This document shows, in pieces, positions 8,410-16,359 of a DNA stretch of 64,000 nucleotides (position 1 is its first letter; each line of letters begins with the position of its first letter). Position numbers and translations under genes: made by a program. The DNA is taken from positions 118,265 to 182,264 of the forward strand of contig CAKKRJ010000006.1 in NCBI GenBank assembly GCA_919902775.1, in the 5' to 3' direction. The notes under the pieces are model-generated. The model did no database searches, was not told the DNA's origin, and saw only the letters and a list, made by a program, of their open reading frames with translations. This DNA comes from Burkholderiaceae bacterium. Lineage in GTDB: Bacteria; Pseudomonadota; Gammaproteobacteria; Burkholderiales; Burkholderiaceae_C.

Positions 8410-10356
8410 TTAAAAATCGTGTCGAGCAGTCAGATAAAAAGCGCGTCCAGGCTCAGGATAAACCGATTTGGATGCCGCTGAAACACGAGTGCGGTAGTTG
8501 TAGTACGCACGGTCACCCAAGTTACGAACCTCAGCGGACAAGGTCCATTGGTTCAGTTTTTGGCTGTAGCGTAAGTTGGCGATCCCATAGCCCGGTATTC
8601 TTAGCAAACTGGCATTGGAGAAATCGTCGCCAATTCGTTGAGATGAAATCAGCTGCGTCGTCACTTGCCATTGCTGTGTTGCGCTCATTGCGTAAGTCAA
8701 ACGGGCGGTTAAACTTTGCGAAGGCACCAGCGGAATATCTTTGCCTGCATTCACGCCATCACGGAAAATTGCACGGCGCAATGCATATTGCAATCCCGCA
8801 TCTACGGTTTTTCCTAAACGGGCATTGACATCAAATTCAAGTCCATCCCGACGCGTTGGATCAAAGTTGATGTTGGCAAATTGACTGGGCACATAAGCGA
8901 TCTCATTCGTCAAGTCATGACGGTAATAACGAGCAGTCCAACGGCCATCCGAGAAATTTCGTCGATAGCCAAATTCCAGATCACGAGAAGTTTGAGGGCG
9001 CAAAAGATTTGCTGTATTCACAGGACAAAATTCACCGTCAAAACAGCTGAACTCATTGGCGTTCGGCAATCTGAAACTGGTGCCTGTCCGTGCAAAAATT
9101 TCCGCCTCAGCACCCACACGTTTAGCCGCCCCCATTTCCCAACTTGTGTTGGGTTGATCCAACGATCCCAAAGCAGATCCCGTAGCTTCTCGCAAGGCTT
9201 CGGTTCGTCTTGCGCCACCGAACATCTTCAGACCCTGCTCGGACAATTCGATTTCATGTCGTGCATAAAGCGCCGTTGACTCTTGTTCGATGTGGGTGCT
9301 TCCGTACGTGTTGTTATCTTGTTGATTCCAACGCTCAGAGTCCAGACCAATCAAAAATCGATGCCGTTGAGCACCCATTGAAAATTCATGCCACGTGCGC
9401 AATCCTGCACGGGTCGCTGTGGTTTTTGTATCTGAAATGTAGCTCGATGATTTCAAGTCGGTATCTTGTTGCGTAGCGCGGTGATTGACGTCCATCGCCA
9501 TTCGCCACGTGCCCATCGGCAACTCTGCGCTCAGTAACAAATTGCTCATTTCAGAGTGATTTTGATCAGCGGTCTTGTAGGCGAATTCAGGACGTGTTTC
9601 AAAATCTGCAGGGGTAAGGCCACCAGGTTGATGGCTTCGGGAGGTCTGTCCCCCCAATTGAGCAGACCATGTGACGTCAGCCTCAGACCAAGTGGCCCTC
9701 ACCAAGGCGTTACGCTGTTTGGTCTCATAACTGTTGCGGTGGTTATCGCTGTCAAAACTATTGGCATGCACCTGGAAACGCCACGGACCAGAAATCGTGT
9801 GGAGCCCCGCGCGTGCGTCTTGGGTACCAAATGATCCCAAAGTCAATGATGCAAAGCTGCCAGGGGCACCAGCGGACTTGTTGGTGATGATGTTGATCAC
9901 GCCAGCGGTTGCACCTTCTCCATACAGAACAGCACCACTGCCACGGAGAATTTCAATGCGTTCGATGCCATCAACGGGGATCCAACTGAGTGTTGTTCCA
10001 TTCATATCGCCTTCGTTTTGACGCACACCATCGATCAAAATGACTGTATTGCTTGCAGCAGTTTCACCAAAACCACGCAGATCAAGGACCGGTTCACGCC
10101 CTGTGGACGTATCCGTGCGAGTGACCACGCCAGCCAGCCAGCGAATGGCATCTCTGACTGTGGTGGCGCCAGAAGTTTTGAGGTCTTTGGCCGTGATCAC
10201 ATCAATGGCTTGCGGTTGTAAATCGAGCTTTTGAGGGGTTCTATAGGCAGTGATCTGAATTTCAGGCACTTCACTTTGTGCAACAGCAGCAGCTGATAAA
10301 GCAATAAGGGTCAAGGCAGGCGCAAAACGGCGTGCACGAAGGGAACGATTTTTCAT
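8410..10356 (-). CDS. btuB: TonB-dependent outer-membrane receptor, BtuB-like
   Basis: 648 residues. A signal peptide ends at about residue 27 (A-x-A-V-A-Q). The mature start E-I-Q-I-T-A is a TonB-box-like segment, followed by the plug domain (V-I-T-A-K-D-L, then a G-F-G-E plug loop and an I-L-R-G-S-G-A-V-L-Y-G segment) and a 22-strand barrel ending in F-Y-L-T-A-R-H-D-F with a C-terminal Phe. It imports cobalamin across the outer membrane. The gene follows a cobalamin riboswitch, which supports the substrate. Base composition is close to 50% GC in lines I counted, clearly lower than the flanking genes. The ATG at 10356 is preferred to a TTG at 10374. Confidence 0.93.
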   Translation of the reverse strand: MKNRSLRARRFAPALTLIALSAAAVAQSEVPEIQITAYRTPQKLDLQPQAIDVITAKDLKTSGATTVRDAIRWLAGVVTRTDTSTGREPVLDLRGFGETAASNTVILIDGVRQNEGDMNGTTLSWIPVDGIERIEILRGSGAVLYGEGATAGVINIITNKSAGAPGSFASLTLGSFGTQDARAGLHTISGPWRFQVHANSFDSDNHRNSYETKQRNALVRATWSEADVTWSAQLGGQTSRSHQPGGLTPADFETRPEFAYKTADQNHSEMSNLLLSAELPMGTWRMAMDVNHRATQQDTDLKSSSYISDTKTTATRAGLRTWHEFSMGAQRHRFLIGLDSERWNQQDNNTYGSTHIEQESTALYARHEIELSEQGLKMFGGARRTEALREATGSALGSLDQPNTSWEMGAAKRVGAEAEIFARTGTSFRLPNANEFSCFDGEFCPVNTANLLRPQTSRDLEFGYRRNFSDGRWTARYYRHDLTNEIAYVPSQFANINFDPTRRDGLEFDVNARLGKTVDAGLQYALRRAIFRDGVNAGKDIPLVPSQSLTARLTYAMSATQQWQVTTQLISSQRIGDDFSNASLLRIPGYGIANLRYSQKLNQWTLSAEVRNLGDRAYYNYRTRVSAASKSVYPEPGRAFYLTARHDF

Positions 10357-10424
10357 AAGAAACAAACAAGTCAAAACGCCCTCACCGCCTTCCCCGACAG
10401 TGCTTGGGCTTTACAACCGGTCTT

Positions 10425-10655
10425 GCGACAGGTCACCTTGTTGGCCGGTATCCGGGCTGACAGAGCGACCTTCATCACCTTCCCAACCGCCTGTTTCAGG
10501 GCGGCCAGTGGTTTGAGATGAAAGTGGAGTCTTCACGCAAATGAAGATCCGTCTGCTTACCGTTGCGGGGGCAGCGCAGGTTAGGTGGGCCGTGTGGGCA
10601 CATTCCTCCTGCTTCCCGTTGAACTGCGAACCGTGAACCGGTTTCGCGAGCACCA
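10425..10655 (-). promoter_or_regulatory. Cobalamin (adenosylcobalamin) riboswitch
   Basis: Read on the minus strand, the btuB leader contains the conserved core in order: the G-C-T-G-C-C-C-C-G-C-A-A-C-G-G-T-A element at about 10558-10574, the C-C-A-C-T-G element near 10505-10511, and the B12 box GTCAGCCCGGATACCGG at about 10445-10461. The pairing regions of a class I cobalamin riboswitch surround these. Bound cobalamin would shut down btuB and the genes behind it. The ends are approximate. The rest of the gap (10661-10744) holds only the zapB-side promoter region. Confidence 0.95.
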
Positions 10656-10712
10656 ACAGCCGCTATTTTAGGGCGTAACCTGTCGGCCAACCTACAGAAC
10701 TGCCCCACCCTC

Positions 10713-10718
10713 TACAAT
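10713..10718 (+). promoter_or_regulatory. Probable -10 element for the zapB-zapA pair
   Basis: TACAAT lies about 26 bases before the first start codon. No convincing -35 box is visible. The same C-TACAAT hexamer precedes the 6S RNA gene (11343) and the Bax-inhibitor gene (48556), which suggests a housekeeping promoter style in this genome. Confidence 0.35.
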
Positions 10719-10744
10719 GTGAATCCTCTTTTCCTTTGTCTGCC

Positions 10745-10975
10745 ATGGCCCATTCCGACACCATTGATCAAATTACCGAGCGTGTGGATCATTTGTTGCT
10801 GCGCCACGAAGAGCTGCAACGGACCAATGCGTTGCTGGCCCAGCAAGTTCAAGTGCTCACCCTGGAGCGCGATCAGCTCAAGTCCCGCCTGGCTGCGGCC
10901 AGAGCGCGCGTAGATGCCCTCATCGAGCGCTTGCCCGTCCCCAACGCCCCCGCATCTCCTGAGGCTTCAGCATGA
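10745..10975 (+). CDS. ZapB-like coiled-coil cell division protein
   Basis: 76 residues, almost entirely one heptad-rich helix (residues 5-60: I-T-E-R-V-D-H-L-L-L then L-L-A-Q-Q-V-Q-V-L and L-K-S-R-L-A-A-A-R), followed by a short Pro/Ala tail. Small coiled-coil proteins directly upstream of zapA are recognised as ZapB-like or TIGR02449-type partners of the Z-ring. The stop overlaps the zapA start by ATGA. I chose the ATG at 10745; a TTG nine bases earlier is possible. Confidence 0.8.
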   Translation: MAHSDTIDQITERVDHLLLRHEELQRTNALLAQQVQVLTLERDQLKSRLAAARARVDALIERLPVPNAPASPEASA

Positions 10976-11304
10976 GCAACAAACAATTGGATGTCCAGAT
11001 CATGGGCCAAAGCTACATCCTCGGATGCCCCGAAGGGGGTGAAGCGCGCTTGCTGGCAGCGGTCGGCAAAGTGGACACGGCCATGTGCAAAATCCGCGAT
11101 GCAGGCAAGATCAAGGCGCGCGACAAGATCGCCGTTCTGGCGGCATTGAACCTGGCTTTTGAATCACCCGAAGCCCCGTCCAGTCCGGCCATCGCTGACA
11201 CGGCCACGGCCGCGACGGATATGCCTCAGGCATCCCAGCAGCGCTTGACGCAGCTGCTCAAGCGCCTCGATCAGGTTCTGGAACAAGACGGTCAATTGAT
11301 CTGA
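10972..11304 (+). CDS. zapA: Cell division protein ZapA
   Basis: 110 residues. It begins with Q-L-D-V-Q-I-M-G-Q-S-Y-I-L-G-C-P (residues 4-19), the conserved FtsZ-interacting N-terminal domain. Next come L-L-A-A-V-G-K-V-D and the A-R-D-K-I-A-V-L-A-A-L-N helix near residue 60. The C-terminal third is a coiled coil for tetramer formation. ZapA cross-links FtsZ protofilaments at midcell. It is translationally coupled to the ZapB-like gene and is followed by the 6S RNA gene, a widely conserved arrangement. Confidence 0.95.
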   Translation: MSNKQLDVQIMGQSYILGCPEGGEARLLAAVGKVDTAMCKIRDAGKIKARDKIAVLAALNLAFESPEAPSSPAIADTATAATDMPQASQQRLTQLLKRLDQVLEQDGQLI

Positions 11305-11320
11305 CCCCGCTCATGGCGGC

Positions 11321-11348
11321 CTGACCGGCGTGAAGAAAGACCTACAAT
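11321..11348 (+). promoter_or_regulatory. Promoter of the 6S RNA gene
   Basis: A -35 like CTGACC (11321-11326), a 16-base spacer and a -10 TACAAT (11343-11348) lie about seven bases before the first base of the closing stem of the RNA. The element starts within 20 bases of the zapA stop. Confidence 0.6.
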
Positions 11349-11352
11349 CGCG

Positions 11353-11530
11353 CTGTCTGCGGTGCATGCCGGGCTTTATATTTCCTTGAACCAATGCTCT
11401 TAGAGCCCGGGCTTGGTACATTGGCTGGTGAGCGTGATCATCTCGCGTCAGATGAACCCAACGCCAGTCTGCCCTCGCCCACCTGAACCCCGGTTCAGGA
11501 TGCCGGTCCGGTGGCACTCGCAGACACCTT
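11353..11530 (+). ncRNA. ssrS: 6S RNA
   Basis: About 178 bases between zapA and the next gene fold as a long rod. GTCTGCG (11355-11361) pairs with CGCAGAC (11519-11525), and the adjoining TGCATGCCGG and CCGGTCCGGTGGCA extend the closing stem. Internal CCAATG/CATTGG arms pair further in. A CCTGAACCCCGGTTCAGG hairpin sits on the 3' side near 11482-11499, where 6S RNAs carry the template strand of the central bubble. CCTTGAACC occurs on the 5' side. Size, rod shape and location after zapA match 6S RNA, which binds sigma-70 RNA polymerase in stationary phase. Exact ends are inferred. Confidence 0.85.
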
Positions 11531-11553
11531 CTGCCCTTTATTCCCCCATCCCC

Positions 11554-12369
11554 ATGATCATCGAACCTCTGCTGTTGGCCGAATTGGCTGTACTTGGCCT
11601 GTGCACTGGCTTTTTGGCGGGTCTTCTGGGTATTGGCGGGGGCATGATCATGGTGCCCTTCCTCACCTATTTGTTGGGTGCGCGCGGCGTTGGCCCGGAT
11701 TTGGCCGTCAAGATGGCGATTGCCACGTCCATGGCCACCATCATCTTTACTTCGGTCTCCAGTGTGCGGGCACACCACAAGAAAAAAGCCGTGCGCTGGG
11801 ATCTGGTCAAAGGTTTGGCACCGGGCATTGTGATAGGCAGCCTGATCGGCAGCTTGGCCATTTTTGCGTTTGCCAAGGGCTCCACCCTGGCCTTGTTCTT
11901 CGCGGGTTTCGTCAGCTTCTCGGCCACGCAAATGTTTCTGGACAAAAAGCCTGCGCCGTCGCGTCAGGTGCCCGGGTTCACTGGCTTGCTGGGTGCAGGC
12001 GGGCTGATCGGCTTGCTGTCGGGCCTGGTGGGTGCGGGGGGTGGTTTCATCAGCGTGCCCTTCATGACCTGGTGCAATGTGGCCATTCACAACGCGGTGG
12101 CCACCAGCGCGGCCTTGGGTTTTCCGATTGCGCTGGCCAACGTGGCGGGCTACGTGGTGAGTGGTCAGAGCGTGCAAAACCTGCCCGACTACAGCTTTGG
12201 TTATTTGTGGTTGCCCGCGTTGGGGGTGATTGCGGCCTGCAGCGTGATGATGGCGCCTTTGGGCGCTGCCACCGCCCACAAGCTGCCCGTCAAACAACTC
12301 AAGCGCGTGTTCGCCAGCGTGCTGTATTTGCTGGCCGCGTACATGCTCTTCAAGGGCTTGTTGGCCTGA
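11554..12369 (+). CDS. TauE/SafE (TSUP) family membrane transporter
   Basis: 271 residues with eight or so hydrophobic segments. The family hallmark G-x-L-A-G-L-L-G-I-G-G-G appears near residue 20 and recurs in the second half as G-L-L-S-G-L-V-G-A-G-G-G-F near residue 160, reflecting the internal duplication. A short cytoplasmic H-H-K-K-K-A-V-R-W segment separates helices. TSUP proteins move sulfite, sulfonates or other organic anions; the substrate cannot be read here. The ATG at 11554 begins a hydrophobic first helix and clears the 6S RNA, so the longer frame from 11413 is rejected. Confidence 0.88.
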   Translation: MIIEPLLLAELAVLGLCTGFLAGLLGIGGGMIMVPFLTYLLGARGVGPDLAVKMAIATSMATIIFTSVSSVRAHHKKKAVRWDLVKGLAPGIVIGSLIGSLAIFAFAKGSTLALFFAGFVSFSATQMFLDKKPAPSRQVPGFTGLLGAGGLIGLLSGLVGAGGGFISVPFMTWCNVAIHNAVATSAALGFPIALANVAGYVVSGQSVQNLPDYSFGYLWLPALGVIAACSVMMAPLGAATAHKLPVKQLKRVFASVLYLLAAYMLFKGLLA

Positions 12370-12400
12370 TGGCCTGCAGGGCGTCGTTGCGCCTCCGGCC

Positions 12401-13150
12401 TCATTGCAGCTGAATGCTGCCTGAAATGTTGACCACCACCAGGGCCTTGCCCGCCAGCGTGGGCACGGGGGATGCCGAGGGGGCATCCATCTGGGCCATG
12501 GACACCCTGCGTGGCATGACGCCCTCGCTGGTTTCCTGCGCGCTGACGCGCACTTCCTTGAGTAAATAGCTGGCAAAGCCAAACTGCTTCGTCAGGGCTT
12601 GGGCTTTGCTCTGGAAGCGCTCGACGGCCTCCGCCTGGATGTGGGTTTCGGCCGCTTTTTTCTGCTCGGAACTCAAACGCCAGTCGATCTGCGACACCGC
12701 CAAATCCGTCAATTGGCCCGCCAGCGTGGCGATCTGCACGGCATCGCGTCCCTGCAAGACCAGCTGTGACGAGCCTTGCCAACCGCTGATTTTCCCGTCG
12801 CGACCGTAGCGGGGTGACACGTTCATTTCGCCTGTGCTGACCTCCACCGAGCCAGGTCGAATTTGCGGTGTGGCGGTTGCCAAGGCCGCTGCCAAAACGG
12901 TGTTCAACTGTTTTTGAACGCTCGGGGCGTGCAAGCCATCCCGTTGAAGCGACAAGACCATGACCAGCCAGTCTTGTGGCACCTCGGTTTGCGCCGATGC
13001 ACTCAGGTGCAGCACCTGGCTGGAGGCCGCCGGCATCGCGGCATGGGCCATCGCACCGGATGACGGGCTTTGTGCCTGACTGGGCAAACCCATCAGCGCC
13101 AAAGAGACGAACAGGCCAGAGGCCAAGGAGGGGATGCGGATGTCATGCAT
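12401..13150 (-). CDS. Periplasmic SIMPL-domain (DUF541) protein
   Basis: 249 residues with a signal peptide (cleavage near A-Q-A-Q at residue 27). The mature domain begins with L-H-L-S-A-S-A-Q-T-E-V-P-Q-D, like other DUF541 proteins, and continues through V-S-P-R-Y-G-R-D-G-K-I-S-G-W and an A-V-E-R-F-Q-S-K-A-Q-A-L helix. The C-terminus is a beta strand (V-V-V-N-I-S-G-S-I-Q-L-Q). SIMPL-domain proteins form oligomeric periplasmic assemblies linked to oxidative stress in some bacteria, but the precise function is unknown. It converges on the TSUP gene with about 30 bases between stops. Confidence 0.82.
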   Translation of the reverse strand: MHDIRIPSLASGLFVSLALMGLPSQAQSPSSGAMAHAAMPAASSQVLHLSASAQTEVPQDWLVMVLSLQRDGLHAPSVQKQLNTVLAAALATATPQIRPGSVEVSTGEMNVSPRYGRDGKISGWQGSSQLVLQGRDAVQIATLAGQLTDLAVSQIDWRLSSEQKKAAETHIQAEAVERFQSKAQALTKQFGFASYLLKEVRVSAQETSEGVMPRRVSMAQMDAPSASPVPTLAGKALVVVNISGSIQLQ

Positions 13151-13253
13151 GGCGGTCTTTCAAAAGATGCGGCGGGCCTGGTACGTTCGGCCTGGGGTGC
13201 CGATTGTGCGGGCCTGGCCAAGCCGCACAGGCTGGGGCCGGATTTGGGAGGTG

Positions 13254-13931
13254 TCAGGGTGTAACGCACCAAGGCGCCTGGTCGTGCACCAAGCCCATCC
13301 ACAAGGCCCAGGCCGACACAGCCGCCAAGGCGAAACCCGCCACGCGCATGCCCCAGGCGCCATCTCCCAGGCTTTGCATGCGCAAAAACACCCACGGCCC
13401 GGCCCACAAACTGAGGCTGCTGCCCAAAGCAAACAAGGCCATGGTGGCCGCACCCTCCAGGGGCTGGCTGGTCAAGGCTGCGACCATCAAGGCCGAGTAC
13501 AACAGGCCACAGGGCATCAAGGCCCACAGCCCGCCCACCATCCAGGGGGCCGCCCGGCCCCAGCGGGTGTTGAACGCGCGCACCCGTGCCCACAGGCGGC
13601 GCGCCGCACCATCGAGCCAGACGGGTTGCCGGGCCTGCAATATGAGCAAAAGCCCCAGAACGAAGGCGGCCAGGTGCAACAAAGTCCAGACCGGACGGAT
13701 GGCGGCCGACTGCGTGGTCAACCAACCCAGGCCTTGCACACTGGCAGCCGCCGCAGCGCCCAGCAACGAATACCCGCCCAAGCGGCCCAGCTGAAAGGCC
13801 AGCAAGGCCTGGCCCCGCCGTTCACCTGCAGCCTGGCCCAAGCCTGCGCAGGCCGCGCCACACATGGCGACGCAGTGGGGGCCACCCAAGACCCCCATCA
13901 TCAAGGCCGTGATGGCCAAAGAGCTTTGCAT
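13254..13931 (-). CDS. DsbD-like/TauE-type membrane protein of the cco locus
   Basis: 225 residues with about six membrane helices. The first helix carries G-G-P-H-C-V-A-M-C-G near residues 16-25, an H-C-x-x-M-C metal or thiol motif seen in a membrane family found next to cbb3-oxidase genes. A second conserved P-C-G-L-L-Y-S-A motif lies near residue 140. In pseudomonads a similar gene sits between ccoS and hemN; here it lies directly downstream of hemN on the same strand. A role in copper handling or in electron transfer to periplasmic thiols during oxidase assembly is plausible. Confidence 0.82.
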   Translation of the reverse strand: MQSSLAITALMMGVLGGPHCVAMCGAACAGLGQAAGERRGQALLAFQLGRLGGYSLLGAAAAASVQGLGWLTTQSAAIRPVWTLLHLAAFVLGLLLILQARQPVWLDGAARRLWARVRAFNTRWGRAAPWMVGGLWALMPCGLLYSALMVAALTSQPLEGAATMALFALGSSLSLWAGPWVFLRMQSLGDGAWGMRVAGFALAAVSAWALWMGLVHDQAPWCVTP

Positions 13932-14000
13932 GGAATATTTGTTGGAATGTCGTCAGACGCATTGTCTGCGCTGCTGCTGGCCGGGTGGCCTTGTTCTGCT

Positions 14001-15383
14001 TCAGATGATTTTTGAAAATCGGGTGCGGTTGCGGTCGGCCTGCACATAACGGTCAAACACCATGGCCACGCCGCGCACAAAAAACCAGCCCATGGGGGTA
14101 ACCTGGATACCTGTTTCGCTCAACTCAACCAGCCCTTGGTCTTGCATCGCTTGCAGTTGTTCCAGTTCTTTGACAAACAGGCTTTTGAAGTCCACCAGCC
14201 ACGCCAGATTGATGGACTCGTACTGCAAGTGCCCTTGGCACATCAGCGCCATGATGACCGAGCGGCGAATCAGGTCGTCCCGGGTCAGCGCCAGTCCACG
14301 CACCACAGGCAAATGCCCTTGGTCCAGCAAATCGCAATACTCGTCCATGGTCTTGGCGTTTTGGCTGTAAGTGGTCCCAACGCGGCCAATCGAGGACACC
14401 CCCAGGGCGATCAAGTCGCAATCAGCTTGCGTGCTGTAGCCCTGAAAGTTGCGGTGCAAACGCCCTTGCCGCTTGGCCACAGCCAAAGCGTCATCCGGCA
14501 AGGCAAAGTGGTCCATGCCCACATAAACGTAACCGGCGTTCACCAAAGCATCGAGCGAGCGTGACAACATGGCCACTTTGTCGCCGCCTGAAGGCAGCTC
14601 TTGCTCATGGATGCGCCGCTGGGGTTTGAAACGTTCGGGCAAATGGGCATAGGCATACAACGCGATGCGGTCTGGGCGCAAACTGTTGATTTGCGCCAAG
14701 GTGCGGTCAAACGACGCCGGGGTTTGCAGTGGCAAACCGTAAATCAAATCCACATTCACCGATTCGAAGCCCAAACGACGCGCCGCTTCCACCAGCTCGA
14801 AGACCTGCGCCGCAGGCTGGATGCGGTGGATGGCTTTTTGCACCGCTGGATCAAAGTCCTGCACGCCGAAACTCAGGCGATTGAAGCCCAACTCGGCCAG
14901 CACGGCCAGGCGGTTGGCGTCCACGGTACGGGGATCCACTTCGACCGAATATTCGCCGCCCGGGACAAACTGGAAATGTCTGCGCAGCATGGCCATGAGT
15001 TGGCGCAATTCATCGTCACTCATGAAGGTGGGTGTGCCGCCACCCAAGTGCAATTGGCTGACCGATTGCCCTGACCCCAGATGCCGGGTGTGCAGTTCAA
15101 CTTCTTTGCTCAGATAGCGCAAATAATCAGCGGCGCGCTCTTTGTGTTTGGTGATGATTTTGTTGCAGGCACAGTAGTAGCAAAGCGATTCACAAAATGG
15201 AATGTGAATGTACAAAGACAAGGGCGACTGCTTGCCGACCAAGCCCGATTTGCGCTGGGCCAAGGCCTGCACATAGTCAGCCTCACCAAACGCTTCGACA
15301 AAGCGGTCGGCCGTGGGGTAAGAGGTGTAGCGGGGGCCCGGCACATCGAAGCGTGTCAGTAATTCAGGCGTGATGACGGACAT
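14001..15383 (-). CDS. hemN: Oxygen-independent coproporphyrinogen III oxidase
   Basis: 460 residues. This radical-SAM enzyme decarboxylates coproporphyrinogen III to protoporphyrinogen IX without oxygen. The iron-sulfur motif C-E-S-L-C-Y-Y-C-A-C places cysteines at 64, 68, 71 and 73 (C-x3-C-x2-C-x-C, as in true HemN). G-G-G-T-P-T binds SAM and is followed by the E-V-D-P-R-T segment. The N-terminal P-R-Y-T-S-Y-P substrate loop is present, which separates it from HemW-type proteins. It is transcribed away from fnr, with an Fnr palindrome in the shared upstream region. Confidence 0.97.
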   Translation of the reverse strand: MSVITPELLTRFDVPGPRYTSYPTADRFVEAFGEADYVQALAQRKSGLVGKQSPLSLYIHIPFCESLCYYCACNKIITKHKERAADYLRYLSKEVELHTRHLGSGQSVSQLHLGGGTPTFMSDDELRQLMAMLRRHFQFVPGGEYSVEVDPRTVDANRLAVLAELGFNRLSFGVQDFDPAVQKAIHRIQPAAQVFELVEAARRLGFESVNVDLIYGLPLQTPASFDRTLAQINSLRPDRIALYAYAHLPERFKPQRRIHEQELPSGGDKVAMLSRSLDALVNAGYVYVGMDHFALPDDALAVAKRQGRLHRNFQGYSTQADCDLIALGVSSIGRVGTTYSQNAKTMDEYCDLLDQGHLPVVRGLALTRDDLIRRSVIMALMCQGHLQYESINLAWLVDFKSLFVKELEQLQAMQDQGLVELSETGIQVTPMGWFFVRGVAMVFDRYVQADRNRTRFSKII

Positions 15384-15453
15384 GTGGCGGCCCCTTGATG
15401 AGAGCGTATTCAGAACAAGGGGGGTACTTTGCCTTTGGATGTCAACCCGTGTT

Positions 15454-15467
15454 TTGACTCAGGTCAA
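15454..15467. promoter_or_regulatory. Fnr-type palindrome between hemN and fnr
   Basis: TTGAC-TCAG-GTCAA is a perfect inverted repeat matching the Fnr/Anr consensus TTGAT-N4-ATCAA except for one base per half. It is 71 bases upstream of hemN and 125 bases upstream of fnr, so it could serve either gene. The 208-base gap holds no other feature I can support. Confidence 0.7.
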
Positions 15468-15591
15468 ATGCAATACTTGTTTTTGGTGATTTTTTGCACA
15501 GACAGGGTAAACCCGCGAATTCGCACGATATTTCGGTTTAAGCTCAAGGCTTGATCCAAGGCAAATCCATCGCTCAACCATGAGATAGACC

Positions 15592-16311
15592 ATGAATCCC
15601 CAAGCCATCAAAGTCGCCTGCTCCAACTGCAACCTGCGCGAGTTGTGCATGCCCATGGGTCTGTCCGACCAGGATTTGAACCGTCTGGACGATCTGGTGG
15701 CTGTGCGCCGCAAGATCAAACGGGGCACCACCTTGTTCACGAATGGGGAAAAATTCACGTCGCTGTACGCCATTCGCACCGGTTTTTTCAAAACCTGCCT
15801 GGCCACCGAAGACGGGCGTGATCAGGTCACGGGTTTTCAGATGGCTGGCGAAATCATTGGGCTGGACGGCATTGTCAACGACCAGCACACCTGCGATGCG
15901 GTGGCCCTGGAAGACGCCGAAGTCTGCGTGATGCCGTTTGACCGGATCGAAGAAATCTCACGCGAAGTGACCGCCTTGCAACACCATGTGCACAAGATCA
16001 TGAGCCGTGAGATTGTGCGCGAACACGGTGTGATGCTGCTGTTGGGCAGCATGCGGGCCGAAGAACGTCTGGCGGCCTTCTTGTTGAATCTGGTGCAGCG
16101 CTTGCACGCTCGGGGATTTTCCCAGTCGGAACTGGTCTTGCGCATGACACGCGAAGAAATTGGCAGTTACCTGGGCCTGAAGCTCGAAACCGTGAGCCGA
16201 ACTTTTTCAAAATTTGTCGAAGACGGCATCGTCGAGGTCAAGCAACGGTATGTGCGCATACTAGACACCGAAGGTTTGCAGCGCCTGGTGAACAACAACC
16301 ACTGCCAATAA
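15592..16311 (+). CDS. fnr: Fnr/Anr-type oxygen-sensing transcription regulator
   Basis: 239 residues. The N-terminus has Cys10, Cys13 and Cys19 (C-x2-C-x5-C), and a fourth cysteine is at 101 in N-D-Q-H-T-C-D, which together can hold an oxygen-labile [4Fe-4S] cluster. A CRP-type beta-roll follows, then a long dimer helix and a C-terminal helix-turn-helix near residues 180-205 with E-T-V-S-R-T-F as recognition helix. The E and S-R residues are those that read TTGAT half-sites. It is the obvious activator for hemN, cco and uspA promoters in this window. Confidence 0.95.
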   Translation: MNPQAIKVACSNCNLRELCMPMGLSDQDLNRLDDLVAVRRKIKRGTTLFTNGEKFTSLYAIRTGFFKTCLATEDGRDQVTGFQMAGEIIGLDGIVNDQHTCDAVALEDAEVCVMPFDRIEEISREVTALQHHVHKIMSREIVREHGVMLLLGSMRAEERLAAFLLNLVQRLHARGFSQSELVLRMTREEIGSYLGLKLETVSRTFSKFVEDGIVEVKQRYVRILDTEGLQRLVNNNHCQ

Positions 16312-16359
16312 AGAAATCTTGCGCCGTGGTAGGCACCCCGGTGTGCCTCTCGGTTCAGA

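Noticed and set aside
15549..15562. TTGATCCAAGGCAA as a second Fnr box near fnr
   Set aside because: The second half GGCAA does not match ATCAA well enough; the upstream palindrome at 15454 is far better.
16331..16348. AGGCAC/GTGCCT hairpin after fnr as a terminator
   Set aside because: Short stem with no T-run on either strand.
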